Source: Streptomyces zaomyceticus
Lineage (GTDB): Bacteria; Actinomycetota; Actinomycetes; Streptomycetales; Streptomycetaceae
Assembly: GCF_014656215.1 (NCBI RefSeq)
Contig: NZ_BNBZ01000013.1
Span: 124,001-188,000 of the forward strand
Direction of reading: 5' to 3'
DNA length: 64,000 nucleotides
The position numbers and the translations under genes are program-made. How positions within the stretch are numbered: position 1 is the stretch's first letter; each line of letters begins with the position of its first letter. The notes under the pieces are model-generated. The model saw only the letters and a list, made by a program, of their open reading frames with translations, was not told the DNA's origin and searched no databases. Positions 8,154 to 15,851 of this stretch are shown one piece after another.

Positions 8154-9515
8154 TTACGCCTGTTTCGAGGCGAGTTCGACGATGGTGATGTCCGAGGGCG
8201 CCCCGACCCGGACCGGAGGTCCCCAGGCTCCCGCGCCCCGCGAGACGTACAGCTGGGTGTCCCCGTACCGTTCGAGTCCCGCGACGGTCGGGTTGGCCAG
8301 TTCGGCGAGCAGGTTTCCGGGCCAGAGCTGCCCGCCGTGGGTGTGCCCGGAGAGCTGGAGGTCGACGCCGTGGCGCACGGCGTCGTGGATGACGATCGGC
8401 TGGTGCGCCAGGAGGACCGCGGCGCGCGCCCGGTCGCGGTCACCGAGGGCCCGCGCGAAGTCGGGCCCCTGGCCCTCGCTCTCCCCCGCCACGTCGTCGA
8501 CGCCGGCGAGGTCGAACCCGGCCGCGATCTCCACGCGGTCGTTGCGCAGCGTGCGCAGGCCGAGTTCGCGGACGTGGTCGACCCAGGCGTCGGCGCCCGA
8601 GAAGTACTCGTGGTTGCCGGTCACGAAGAAGGAGCCGTGGCGGGCGCGGAGCCGGGCGAGCGGCTCGGCGGCGGAGCCGAGGTTCTCGACGGTGCCGTCG
8701 ACGAGGTCGCCGACGACGGCGACCAGGTCGGGCTGGGCGGCGTTGATGGTGTCCACGATGCGCTGCGTGTGGGCGCGGCCCAGGATCGGGCCGATGTGAA
8801 TGTCGGAGACGACGGCGATCCGGTAGCCGTGCGCGGCACGCGGCACCTTGGCGAGCGGGACGGTGACCCGCTTGACGCGGGGGCCGCGCAGCACGCCGTA
8901 CGTGCCGTAGCCGACGGTCCCTGCGGCGACGGCGGCGGCCGTACCGCCGACGACCCGGGAGACGAACAGCCGACGGGAGACCTCCGCGGCGGCCCCGGGA
9001 GCGACCGGCCCGACGGCCCCCCTCGGCTCCTTGGGCTCAGTCGGTTCCGAGGCCCCCGTGGCCCCGGCGGGCTCCGACGCCCCGGAGGCAGGACCGGCCG
9101 GGGCGTCGGGCGCCACCGGCGGGACCGGCTGCTCGGCGGCGGGGACGGACTCGCGAACCGGCACCGGGAGGGGCGCCGCGGGCGCCGCTCCCCCGGCGCG
9201 CCGGGCGAGCCAACGGCGCAGGAGGGGCCGGACGGCCTCGCCGACGACCAGGGCCAGGGTCACGTACAGCAGCAGCGCCAGCCAGAGGAAACCCGGCCAG
9301 GCGACCACCTGCTGGAGCAGGAAGGGCGCTCCGGCGCGGGAGGAGCCGAGGGCCGCGAAGGAGAGCAGCGGCAGCGCCACGACGGCGGCCGTGCCCAGAC
9401 GGCGCGGCAGGCTCCCGCGCGTCGTGACATCGCGCACGAGGCGCCGCCACACGTACCAGTGGACCGCGCCGAGCAGCGCGAGGACCACGATCAGGACCAG
9501 CAGGAAGACGACCAC
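8154..9515 (-). CDS. Membrane-anchored metallophosphoesterase
   Basis: A 453-residue protein. About the first 110 residues contain four hydrophobic helices; residues about 125-190 are a Pro/Ala/Glu-rich linker; a further hydrophobic stretch follows; the C-terminal 270 residues are a calcineurin-like phosphoesterase with every metal-site motif: VVSDIHIG, VVGDLVDG, TGNHEYF, LLAHQP and SGHTHGGQ. This resembles the YkuE/YaeI group, some of which act on lipid-linked phosphates, but the substrate here is unknown. The GTG at 9515 follows AGAGGGG by nine bases; a longer reading to 9710 is rejected because the added part has non-coding composition and crosses the next gene. Confidence 0.88.
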   Translation of the reverse strand: MVVFLLVLIVVLALLGAVHWYVWRRLVRDVTTRGSLPRRLGTAAVVALPLLSFAALGSSRAGAPFLLQQVVAWPGFLWLALLLYVTLALVVGEAVRPLLRRWLARRAGGAAPAAPLPVPVRESVPAAEQPVPPVAPDAPAGPASGASEPAGATGASEPTEPKEPRGAVGPVAPGAAAEVSRRLFVSRVVGGTAAAVAAGTVGYGTYGVLRGPRVKRVTVPLAKVPRAAHGYRIAVVSDIHIGPILGRAHTQRIVDTINAAQPDLVAVVGDLVDGTVENLGSAAEPLARLRARHGSFFVTGNHEYFSGADAWVDHVRELGLRTLRNDRVEIAAGFDLAGVDDVAGESEGQGPDFARALGDRDRARAAVLLAHQPIVIHDAVRHGVDLQLSGHTHGGQLWPGNLLAELANPTVAGLERYGDTQLYVSRGAGAWGPPVRVGAPSDITIVELASKQA

Positions 9516-9550
9516 GCCCCGGAACCCCTCTTCTGACCGCTCGCGCGGTC

Positions 9551-9796
9551 CTAACCGTTTCCGTGACGCGCGGCACGCACCCCACGCAACCCGAGCACCC
9601 CGATCCCCGTCCCCAGGACAAAGGACGTGACGGCAAGCAGCAGATGAACCCAGAAGTAGGCCGTCGGGTCGCCCGCGTCGTCGAACGCGAGGCCACTCCC
9701 GTCGTTCCACAGGTTCTTGACGAAAGTGATCCAGATGAACCAGCTCCAGACCCCGAACGCGAGCAGGAACCAGGAGACGCGGCGGCTGAGCTTCAT
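9551..9796 (-). CDS. SCO4848-family small membrane protein
   Basis: An 81-residue protein with two hydrophobic helices (about 8-27 and 50-75) separated by KNLWNDGSGLAFDDAGDPTA. The pattern matches the SCO4848 family, known to me from S. coelicolor, where it also lies next to a D-alanyl-D-alanine carboxypeptidase. Function is not known; the conserved link to dacC-type genes suggests envelope work. The ATG at 9796 begins MKLSRRVSWFLLAF; longer upstream readings run into the divergent promoter. It is divergent from the carboxypeptidase gene with a 109-bp gap. Confidence 0.85.
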   Translation of the reverse strand: MKLSRRVSWFLLAFGVWSWFIWITFVKNLWNDGSGLAFDDAGDPTAYFWVHLLLAVTSFVLGTGIGVLGLRGVRAARHGNG

Positions 9797-9905
9797 GACC
9801 CCAGTATCACCGTCGGCCCCGGGGGCCCCGCTTCCGGGTGGAGGAGCCCGGGTGAACCGCCAGCCGGGGTTCGGGTCGTTCTTCCGTACCTGTACGTTCA
9901 CGACC

Positions 9906-11186
9906 GTGTCTGCTTCGAAGAAGACCGCTTGGGCGGTCGCCGCTGCTGTCCTCCTGCCCCTCGTCGTCGCCGTGCCCGCCCATGCGGACACGAAGGACGA
10001 GAAGGACAAGCAGCCCAAGCCCCCCGCCGCGATGTCCTCGGTCGGCGGACCGCTGCTCGGCAGCCCCGGTACGCAGGTGAAGCTGGGGCCCGGCGCCCCG
10101 GTGCTGCCGAAGGAGCTGTCCGGCCGTTCCTGGATCGTCGCGGACGCGGAGAACGGTCAGATCCTCGCCGCGCACAACGCGCACTGGCCGCTCGCCCCGG
10201 CCTCCACCCTCAAGATGCTCTTCGCGGACACCCTGCTGCCGAAGTTCCCCAAGACGCAGAACCACCTGGTCACCACCGCGGACATGGCCGGGATAGGGGA
10301 GGGCTCCAGCCTCGTCGGCATCAAGGAGAAGCAGACCTACAGCGTCCACGACCTGTGGCTCGGCGTCTTCCTCCGTTCCGGCAACGACGCCGTGCACGTC
10401 CTGACCAGCATGAACAACGGCCTGCGGCAGACCGTGAAGGACATGAACGACCACGCGGCCGAGCTCCAGGCGCTCGACACCCACGTGGTCTCCCCGGACG
10501 GTTACGACGCCCCGGGCCAGGTCTCCTCCGCGTACGACCTGACGCTCATCGCCCGCAACGGCATGCAGAAGCAGGACTTCCGCGAGTACGCCGCCACGCC
10601 CCGCGCCGCCTTCCCCGGCGAGCAGAAGCCGGGCAAGAAGCGCGAGACCTTCGAGATCCAGAACACCAACCGGCTGCTCACCGGTGACCTCGGCGTGGCC
10701 CCGTACCAGGGCATCGCCGGCGTCAAGAACGGCAACACCACCCACGCGGGTGCCACCTTCACCGGCGTCGCCGAGCGCAACGGCAGGGTCCTGCTCGTCA
10801 CGGTGATGAACCCTTCCTCCAAGGAGCAGCACGCCGTCTACCGCGAGACCGCCCGGCTCCTCGACTGGGGCTTCGCCGCGTACGGGAAGGTGACCCCCGT
10901 CGGCGAACTCGTGCCGCCCCGCTCCGCCCGTACGGGCACCTCCGCCCCGGACGACGGCTCGGTCCCGGCCCCCGGGAAGAACGCCCCGGGGGACTCCCCC
11001 CGGGCGGCCGCCAAGGAGCACCAGTCCGGTGGCGTCGGGATCGCGCTGGCCGTCGCGGGCGGTGTGCTCGTACTCCTCGCCGGTGCCGTCTTCCTGGTCA
11101 ACCGTCGCTGGCCGCTCGCTGCGTCGGCGGCCCGTCGCCGCCGCTCGGAGCAGACTCCGGAGTCTGCTCCCGACGTGACTCCGTAG
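9906..11186 (+). CDS. D-alanyl-D-alanine carboxypeptidase (peptidase S11), membrane-anchored
   Basis: A 426-residue penicillin-binding-type carboxypeptidase that trims the terminal D-Ala from peptidoglycan stem peptides outside the membrane. It has a signal peptide (about 1-27, ending VPAHA), the active-site S-x-x-K as STLK (Ser100, Lys103), S-x-N as SGN (159-161), and a third motif reading KNG (275-277) where the family normally has KTG. A single helix near 385-405 followed by an Arg-rich tail anchors the C-terminus. The GTG at 9906 is chosen because TACGTT lies 7 bases upstream and the signal peptide begins there. The last 89 bases overlap the convergent YihY gene. Confidence 0.9.
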   Translation: MSASKKTAWAVAAAVLLPLVVAVPAHADTKDEKDKQPKPPAAMSSVGGPLLGSPGTQVKLGPGAPVLPKELSGRSWIVADAENGQILAAHNAHWPLAPASTLKMLFADTLLPKFPKTQNHLVTTADMAGIGEGSSLVGIKEKQTYSVHDLWLGVFLRSGNDAVHVLTSMNNGLRQTVKDMNDHAAELQALDTHVVSPDGYDAPGQVSSAYDLTLIARNGMQKQDFREYAATPRAAFPGEQKPGKKRETFEIQNTNRLLTGDLGVAPYQGIAGVKNGNTTHAGATFTGVAERNGRVLLVTVMNPSSKEQHAVYRETARLLDWGFAAYGKVTPVGELVPPRSARTGTSAPDDGSVPAPGKNAPGDSPRAAAKEHQSGGVGIALAVAGGVLVLLAGAVFLVNRRWPLAASAARRRRSEQTPESAPDVTP

Positions 11187-12018
11187 CCGTCCACGCGGCG
11201 CAGTACAGCAGCAGCTTCGCGGTGAAGTTGATCCAGAGCAGCAGGGCGACCGGGACACCGAACGCCCCGTACATCGACTTCGCCGCGACGCCCCGCATGT
11301 AGCCCCCGAGCAGCAGCTTGAGCAGCTCGAAGCCGACCGCCCCCATCAGCGCCGCCACGACGAGCCGGCGGCGGGTCGGCTGCACCCCCGGCAGCAGCGT
11401 CAGCACGTACAGCAGGATCAGGAAGTCGGCGACGACCGCGACCAGGACGGCGGCCGTCTGGAGGAGGTAGCCGCCCGCGCCGTCGCCGGAGATCCCGATC
11501 CGGTCGGCGCTCCAGCCGACGGCGGTGGAGCCGAGCCAGGACGCGGCGAGCGAGGCGAGGGCGACGCCGCCGAGGCCGACGAGGATGAGCGCGTCCTTGC
11601 CCTTGAGCAGGATCGGGTTGCCCTCGATGTCGTCGAGCCCCCACACCGCGCGCAGGCAGTCCCGCATGGAGCCGATCCAGCTGATGCCGGTGAGGAGCAG
11701 CAGCGCGCCCGCGACGAGCCCGACGGTGCCGGCGTTGTCGACGAGCCCGCTGATGTTGAGCTGGTCGGAGATGCCGGGCACCTGGTCGCTGATCTTCTCC
11801 TCGATCCGGTCGAGCTGGTCCTTGCTGAGGAGTGCGGCGCCCACCGCGGCGGCGACGGTGATCAGCGGGAAGAGCGCGAGGAAGGAGACGAAGGTGATCG
11901 CGGCCGCGAGCCGGGTCCAGTGGGCCTCGTCGAGGGTCTCGTACGAGCGCCACGCGTGGGTCCGCATGAGTTTCGCGACCCACGGGCCGATGACGGGGAG
12001 CTTGGTCAGCCAGTCCAT
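11098..12018 (-). CDS. YihY/virulence factor BrkB family membrane protein
   Basis: A 306-residue integral membrane protein with about six helices. It has family hallmarks: RLAAAITFVSFLALFPLI, a long first loop, GLVAGALLLLTGISWIGSMRDCLRAVW and a late LLWINFTAKLLLYCAAW. The role of the family is unsettled (once wrongly called RNase BN; transport is suspected). The ATG at 12018 sits downstream of GAGGGGTAGGCG. The 3' end overlaps the carboxypeptidase gene by 89 bp on the opposite strand, so transcripts of the two genes are complementary at their ends. Confidence 0.9.
   Translation of the reverse strand: MDWLTKLPVIGPWVAKLMRTHAWRSYETLDEAHWTRLAAAITFVSFLALFPLITVAAAVGAALLSKDQLDRIEEKISDQVPGISDQLNISGLVDNAGTVGLVAGALLLLTGISWIGSMRDCLRAVWGLDDIEGNPILLKGKDALILVGLGGVALASLAASWLGSTAVGWSADRIGISGDGAGGYLLQTAAVLVAVVADFLILLYVLTLLPGVQPTRRRLVVAALMGAVGFELLKLLLGGYMRGVAAKSMYGAFGVPVALLLWINFTAKLLLYCAAWTATESRREQTPESAPSGGDGPPTQRAASDG
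11147..11170. repeat. 24-bp perfect palindrome shared by two overlapping gene ends
   Basis: GGAGCAGACTCC is followed at once by its reverse complement GGAGTCTGCTCC. It lies inside the last codons of both the carboxypeptidase (+) and the YihY gene (-). Because both genes read it in the same register, both proteins contain EQTPESAP. As RNA it would form a 12-bp hairpin and may act as a two-way terminator. Confidence 0.8.
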
Positions 12019-12247
12019 GTCGTACGCCTACCCCTCAATCCGTGCAAGCCCCTGATGGCGACCGCGATACGAGAATCCCCCGCCGAGGCGCGCGGGCCCG
12101 CCAGCGACATCCCGTACATCGCCACTCGTGGATCAAGGGAGCCCCCTTCCCCGGGGGTGCTTTCCCGACACTCCTTTAATCACCCATTTCGACGAACCGC
12201 CATGCAATAACGGCATAAGCGACAGACGCGGCTATACGGTCACCCCC
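12019..12247. other. Divergent intergenic region upstream of YihY and the reductase
   Basis: No convincing gene. It is A/T-rich for this genome near 12160-12215. A weak hairpin (AGCCCCC...GGGGGTGCT, 12139-12160) and a TACGGT box at 12235-12240, 7 bases before an ATG at 12248, are the only features I can point to. Confidence 0.4.
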
Positions 12248-12475
12248 ATGGCTGTCGAGACCTGCCTCCCGGACGACCGCGAGGCGATCGGCCGGGGGCG
12301 CACCGCGCCCCGCCACGCGCGCGTGGACCGGCCTCGGTGCCGGTGCCGCGGCGGCCGACGCGGCCCAGGCGGCCGGGGCCCGCGGCTCGAACGCCCGCGG
12401 TCCCGGCCGCGCCCGTCCCGTCCGCCGGCCGGGGTCCGCCTCCGGCCCGCCCCGATCTCCAGGAGGTCACGTTGA
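12248..12475 (+). CDS. Possible small leader ORF, 75 codons, coupled to the reductase
   Basis: ATG 12248 follows TACGGT by 7 bases, and its TGA stop overlaps the TTG start of the next gene as TTGA, a translational-coupling arrangement. The first 25 residues (AVETCLPDDREAIGRG) look protein-like; the rest is Arg/Pro-rich and unlike normal coding in this genome. From about 12315 an alternative frame reads AWTGLGAGAAAADAAQAAG, which is more typical, so there may be a frameshift. I recognise no family. Low confidence; it may be just an untranslated leader. Confidence 0.25.
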   Translation: MAVETCLPDDREAIGRGRTAPRHARVDRPRCRCRGGRRGPGGRGPRLERPRSRPRPSRPPAGVRLRPAPISRRSR

Positions 12476-13227
12476 AGAACGCCTTCGGTGCCCCGCAGTC
12501 CCTGCTCGTCCTCGGCGGCACCTCCGAGATCGGGCTGGCCACCGCCCGCCGGCTGATCGCCCGCCGCACCCGGACCGTCTGGCTGGCCGGGCGCCCCTCC
12601 CCCGCGCTCACCGCCGCCGCCGAGTCGCTGCGCGTACTCGGCGCGGACGTGCGCACCGTGCCCTTCGACGCACTCGACACCGAGTCGCACGAGGAGCGGC
12701 TCGGCAAGATCTTCACCGAGGGGGACATCGACATGGTGCTCCTCGCCTTCGGGGTCCTCGGCGACCAGGCGCGGGACGAGTCCGACCCGGTCGCCGCCGT
12801 CCGCGTCGCGCAGACCAACTACACGGGCGCCGTCTCGGCGGGGCTGGTGTGCGCGGGCGCGCTCCAGGCCCAGGGGCACGGTTCGCTGGTGGTGCTCTCC
12901 TCGGTGGCGGGCGAGCGGGCCCGCCGGGCCGACTTCATCTACGGCTCCTCGAAGGCGGGGCTCGACGCCTTCGCCCAGGGCCTCGGGGACGCGCTGTACG
13001 GCACCGGGGTGCACGTGATGGTCGTACGGCCCGGGTTCGTGCGCTCGAAGATGACGGCGGGGCGCGCGGAGGCGCCGCTGGCGACCACCCCGGAGGCGGT
13101 CGCGAGTGCGATCGAGCTGGGGCTGCGGCGCCGCTCGGAGACGGTGTGGGTGCCGGGGGCGCTGCGGATGGTGATGACGGCGGTGCGGCACACGCCGAGG
13201 GCGCTCTTCCGACTGCTGCCGGTGTGA
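12472..13227 (+). CDS. SDR-family reductase, DprE2-like
   Basis: A 251-residue short-chain dehydrogenase/reductase with the Rossmann motif GGTSEIG (15-21), a Ser at about 143-144 and the catalytic Y-x-x-x-K as Tyr157/Lys161 (YGSSK). It resembles the decaprenylphosphoryl-2-keto-ribose reductase (DprE2) group: LLVLGGTSEIGLA, NYTGAVS, FVRSKMTAG and a C-terminal hydrophobic region. In actinobacteria DprE1/DprE2 epimerise polyprenyl-phospho-ribose to arabinose, but the DprE1 oxidase partner is not in this window, so the substrate is uncertain. The TTG start is set by AGGAGG five bases upstream; an earlier in-frame ATG lacks such a site. Confidence 0.8.
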   Translation: MKNAFGAPQSLLVLGGTSEIGLATARRLIARRTRTVWLAGRPSPALTAAAESLRVLGADVRTVPFDALDTESHEERLGKIFTEGDIDMVLLAFGVLGDQARDESDPVAAVRVAQTNYTGAVSAGLVCAGALQAQGHGSLVVLSSVAGERARRADFIYGSSKAGLDAFAQGLGDALYGTGVHVMVVRPGFVRSKMTAGRAEAPLATTPEAVASAIELGLRRRSETVWVPGALRMVMTAVRHTPRALFRLLPV

Positions 13228-13305
13228 GTGCGCCCCTGGTTCGGGAGCGGGCGCCGGTGTGAGTGCGCCCTGGTGCGGGAGCGGCCCGGTGCGAGAGCGG
13301 GCGCC
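13221..13305. repeat. Imperfect tandem duplication across the reductase stop codon
   Basis: Unit 1 (13221-13255) starts GGTGTGAGTGCGCCC and includes the reductase TGA. Unit 2 (13256-13287) starts with the same 15 bases. A shorter third copy (13288-13305) ends GAGCGGGCGCC as unit 1 does. The end of the gene has been copied downstream and has partly decayed. The remaining sequence to 13447 shows no gene. Confidence 0.7.
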
Positions 13306-13447
13306 GCGTCGGCGGTGTGCCTGCGACGGGGCGTGTGGTGGGGGCGGGCCGTGCCGGGTCGGCGGATTACGTATGTGCGCCGACGCCCGGCCGGTGGGGC
13401 GTCCCCGGTCGACCCTTGAGGCCGCCCGGGGGCCGGGGCGGGCCGGG

Positions 13448-14044
13448 TCAGCCCGTGGTGGTGGCCGTCGGCGTGTCGACCGGGCTGCCGCCCTGCGCCG
13501 GGACGGCCGCGATCGGGCGGCCGCTGCCGAACTCGTAGTCGTACAGCTTCCGCCACACACCGTCCGCGCCCTGCTCGTACAGCGCGAAGGAACGGCAGGT
13601 CCAGGCCGCCTCGAACCCGGCGAGCTCCTCGTACGCCCGGTCCATCCCCTCCTCGGAGATCCCGTGCGCGACGGTGACGTGCGGGTGGTACGGGAACTGC
13701 AGCTCGCGCGCGAGCGGGCCGGACTCGTCCCGGATCTGCTGCTGGAGCCGGTTGCAGAGGGGCACGCCCTCCACCAGCTTCACGAAGACGACCGGCGAGA
13801 GCGGCCGGAACGTCCCGGTGCCCTTCAGCCGCACCGGGAACGGCTGGTGGTCGGCGGCGACACCGGCGAGGTGCGCCTCGATCCCCGGCAGCCGCTCCTC
13901 GGCGACCTCGGTCGGCGGGACGAGCGTGACGTGCGTGGGGATGCCGTGTGCGGCCGGGTCCCCGAAGCCGGCGCGCCGCTCCTGGAGCAGGCTGCCGTAG
14001 GGCTCCGGGACCGCGATCGAAACGCCGAGCGTTACGGTCCCCAC
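13448..14044 (-). CDS. 2'-5' RNA ligase family protein (LigT/2H phosphoesterase)
   Basis: A 198-residue 2H phosphoesterase-fold protein with the two required H-x-T motifs: HVT at 38-40 (PTHVTLVPP) and HVT at 122-124 (YHPHVTVAHG). Family members cleave or join 2',5' or 2',3'-cyclic RNA ends; the biological substrate here is unknown. The GTG at 14044 follows GGAGGAG by about six bases. The last 20 residues are a Thr/Pro-rich tail. It lies downstream of trpS on the same strand with a 125-bp gap, so co-transcription is possible but not required. Confidence 0.88.
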   Translation of the reverse strand: MGTVTLGVSIAVPEPYGSLLQERRAGFGDPAAHGIPTHVTLVPPTEVAEERLPGIEAHLAGVAADHQPFPVRLKGTGTFRPLSPVVFVKLVEGVPLCNRLQQQIRDESGPLARELQFPYHPHVTVAHGISEEGMDRAYEELAGFEAAWTCRSFALYEQGADGVWRKLYDYEFGSGRPIAAVPAQGGSPVDTPTATTTG

Positions 14045-14169
14045 GTCGTTCTCCTCCGTCGTCGGTCGACTTGTGTCGGGTGGTGCAGTCGCCAGTGTGC
14101 GGCCTGCACCACCCTTTGGGCCAGGGTCCTTGGACTCCCCGCCCCCGCGGTGCGTGATCGCTGCCGCGC

Positions 14170-15183
14170 TCAGTGCTTGGCGGGCAGGAAGCCCATGCGC
14201 TCGTACGTCTGCGCCAGCGTCTCGGCGGCGACCGCGCGGGCCTTCTCCGCGCCCTTGGCCAGGACAGAGTCCAGCGTCTCCGGGTCGTCCAGGTATTCCT
14301 GGGTACGGGTCCGGAACGGCGTGACGAAGTCCACCATGACCTCGGCGAGATCCGTCTTCAGCGCGCCGTACATCTTGCCCTCGTAGCTCTTCACCAGGTC
14401 CTCCACGGACGTGGAGGTGAGCGTGGACATGATGGTGAGCAGGTTGGAGACGCCCGCCTTGTTCTCAGGGTCGAAGCGGATCACCGTCTCGGTGTCGGTG
14501 ACCGCGCTCTTGACCTTCTTCGCGGTGGTCTTGGGGTCGTCCAGGAGGTTGATGAGGCCCTTCGGCGTGGACGCCGACTTGCTCATCTTGATCGCCGGGT
14601 CCTGGAGGTCGTAGATCTTCGCCGTCTCCTTGAGGATGTACGGCGCCGGGATCGTGAACGTCTCGCCGAAGCGGCCGTTGAAGCGCTCCGCGAGGTCACG
14701 CGTCAGCTCGATGTGCTGGCGCTGGTCCTCGCCGACCGGGACCTGGTTGGCCTGGTAGAGCAGGATGTCCGCGACCTGCAGGATCGGGTACGTGAAGAGG
14801 CCGACGGTGGCGCGCTCGGCGCCCTGCTTGGCGGACTTGTCCTTGAACTGGGTCATGCGGGAGGCCTCGCCGAAGCCGGTGAGGCAGTTCATGACCCAGC
14901 CGAGCTGGGCGTGCTCGGGGACGTGGCTCTGGACGAACAGGGTGCAGCGCTCGGGGTCGAGACCGGCGGCGAGCAGCTGCGCTGCGGCCAGCCGGGTGTT
15001 GGCGCGCAGCTCGGCGGGGTCCTGCGGGACCGTGATCGCGTGCAGGTCGACGACCATGTAGAAGGCGTCGTGGGACTCCTGGAGGGCGACCCACTGGCGG
15101 ACGGCGCCGAGGTAGTTGCCGAGGTGGAACGAGCCTGCCGTGGGCTGGATTCCGGAGAGCACGCGGGGAACGTCAGAGGCCAT
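14170..15183 (-). CDS. trpS: Tryptophan--tRNA ligase
   Basis: A 337-residue class I aminoacyl-tRNA synthetase that charges tRNA-Trp. It shows the HIGH-type motif as HLGN (20-23, in GIQPTAGSFHLGNYLGA), KMSKS near 203 (PAIKMSKSAST), and TrpRS features such as QVPVGEDQRQHIELTRDLAERFN. Length is normal for bacterial TrpRS. Three in-frame ATGs lie at 15192, 15189 and 15183; the last is chosen because GAGAG is then suitably spaced. It is divergent from the sigma-factor gene. From memory, Streptomyces carries a second TrpRS (TrpRS1) linked to indolmycin resistance, and this looks like the housekeeping form. Confidence 0.93.
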   Translation of the reverse strand: MASDVPRVLSGIQPTAGSFHLGNYLGAVRQWVALQESHDAFYMVVDLHAITVPQDPAELRANTRLAAAQLLAAGLDPERCTLFVQSHVPEHAQLGWVMNCLTGFGEASRMTQFKDKSAKQGAERATVGLFTYPILQVADILLYQANQVPVGEDQRQHIELTRDLAERFNGRFGETFTIPAPYILKETAKIYDLQDPAIKMSKSASTPKGLINLLDDPKTTAKKVKSAVTDTETVIRFDPENKAGVSNLLTIMSTLTSTSVEDLVKSYEGKMYGALKTDLAEVMVDFVTPFRTRTQEYLDDPETLDSVLAKGAEKARAVAAETLAQTYERMGFLPAKH

Positions 15184-15239
15184 GCACATCATTCTCTCAG
15201 GTGTGGGAACCGATCCCGGACTGCCGGTGTATCAAGAGT

Positions 15240-15851
15240 GTGAGGACGCGGGAGGGGGGCCTGGTCGACGCCGACGAGGCCGTGGTGATCGCACGGGTGC
15301 GCGCCGGAGAGCCGGAGGCGTACGCGGAGCTGGTCCGCGCGCACACGCCGGTCGCGCTGAGAGCCGCGGTGGCGTGGGGTGCGGGCGCGGACGCCGAGGA
15401 CGTGGTGCAGCAGGCCTTCTTCAAGGCGTACCGCTCGCTCGGGCGCTTCAAGGAGGGCTCGGCGTTCCGGCCGTGGCTGCTGCGGATCGTCGCCAATGAG
15501 ACCAGGAACACAGTGCGGTCGGCGGGCCGGCAGCGGGCCGTCGCCGATCGGGAGGCGGACCTGCTCGGGGGCGAGCCGCGGATACCGGAGTCGGCCGATC
15601 CGGCGGTCGCGGCGGTGCGGCGGGAGCGGAGCAGACGACTGCTCGACGCGCTCGACGGTCTGGGCGAGGACCACCGGCAGGTGGTGATCCACCGGTATCT
15701 CCTCGAACTGGACGAGACGGAGACGGCGCAGGCGCTCGGCTGGCCGAAGGGGACGGTGAAGTCCCGGCTGAGCCGGGCGCTGAAGAAGCTGGGCCTGGTG
15801 CTGGAGGAAGGTCTGAGGGACGGACCGGAGGGAGGTGAGGAGCGTGGCTGA
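15240..15851 (+). CDS. ECF-type RNA polymerase sigma factor
   Basis: A 203-residue sigma-70-family factor with region 2 at about 12-80 (AEDVVQQAFFKAYRSLGRF, then FRPWLLRIVANETRN) and region 4 at about 125-180 (LGEDHRQVVIHRYLLELDETETAQALGWPKGTVKSRLSRALKKL). GTG 15240 is chosen because TATCAA ends 4 bases upstream; GTG 15201 is an in-frame alternative overlapping the trpS promoter. Its stop overlaps the start of the membrane protein at 15844, as for many sigma/anti-sigma pairs. The regulon is unknown. Confidence 0.85.
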   Translation: MRTREGGLVDADEAVVIARVRAGEPEAYAELVRAHTPVALRAAVAWGAGADAEDVVQQAFFKAYRSLGRFKEGSAFRPWLLRIVANETRNTVRSAGRQRAVADREADLLGGEPRIPESADPAVAAVRRERSRRLLDALDGLGEDHRQVVIHRYLLELDETETAQALGWPKGTVKSRLSRALKKLGLVLEEGLRDGPEGGEERG

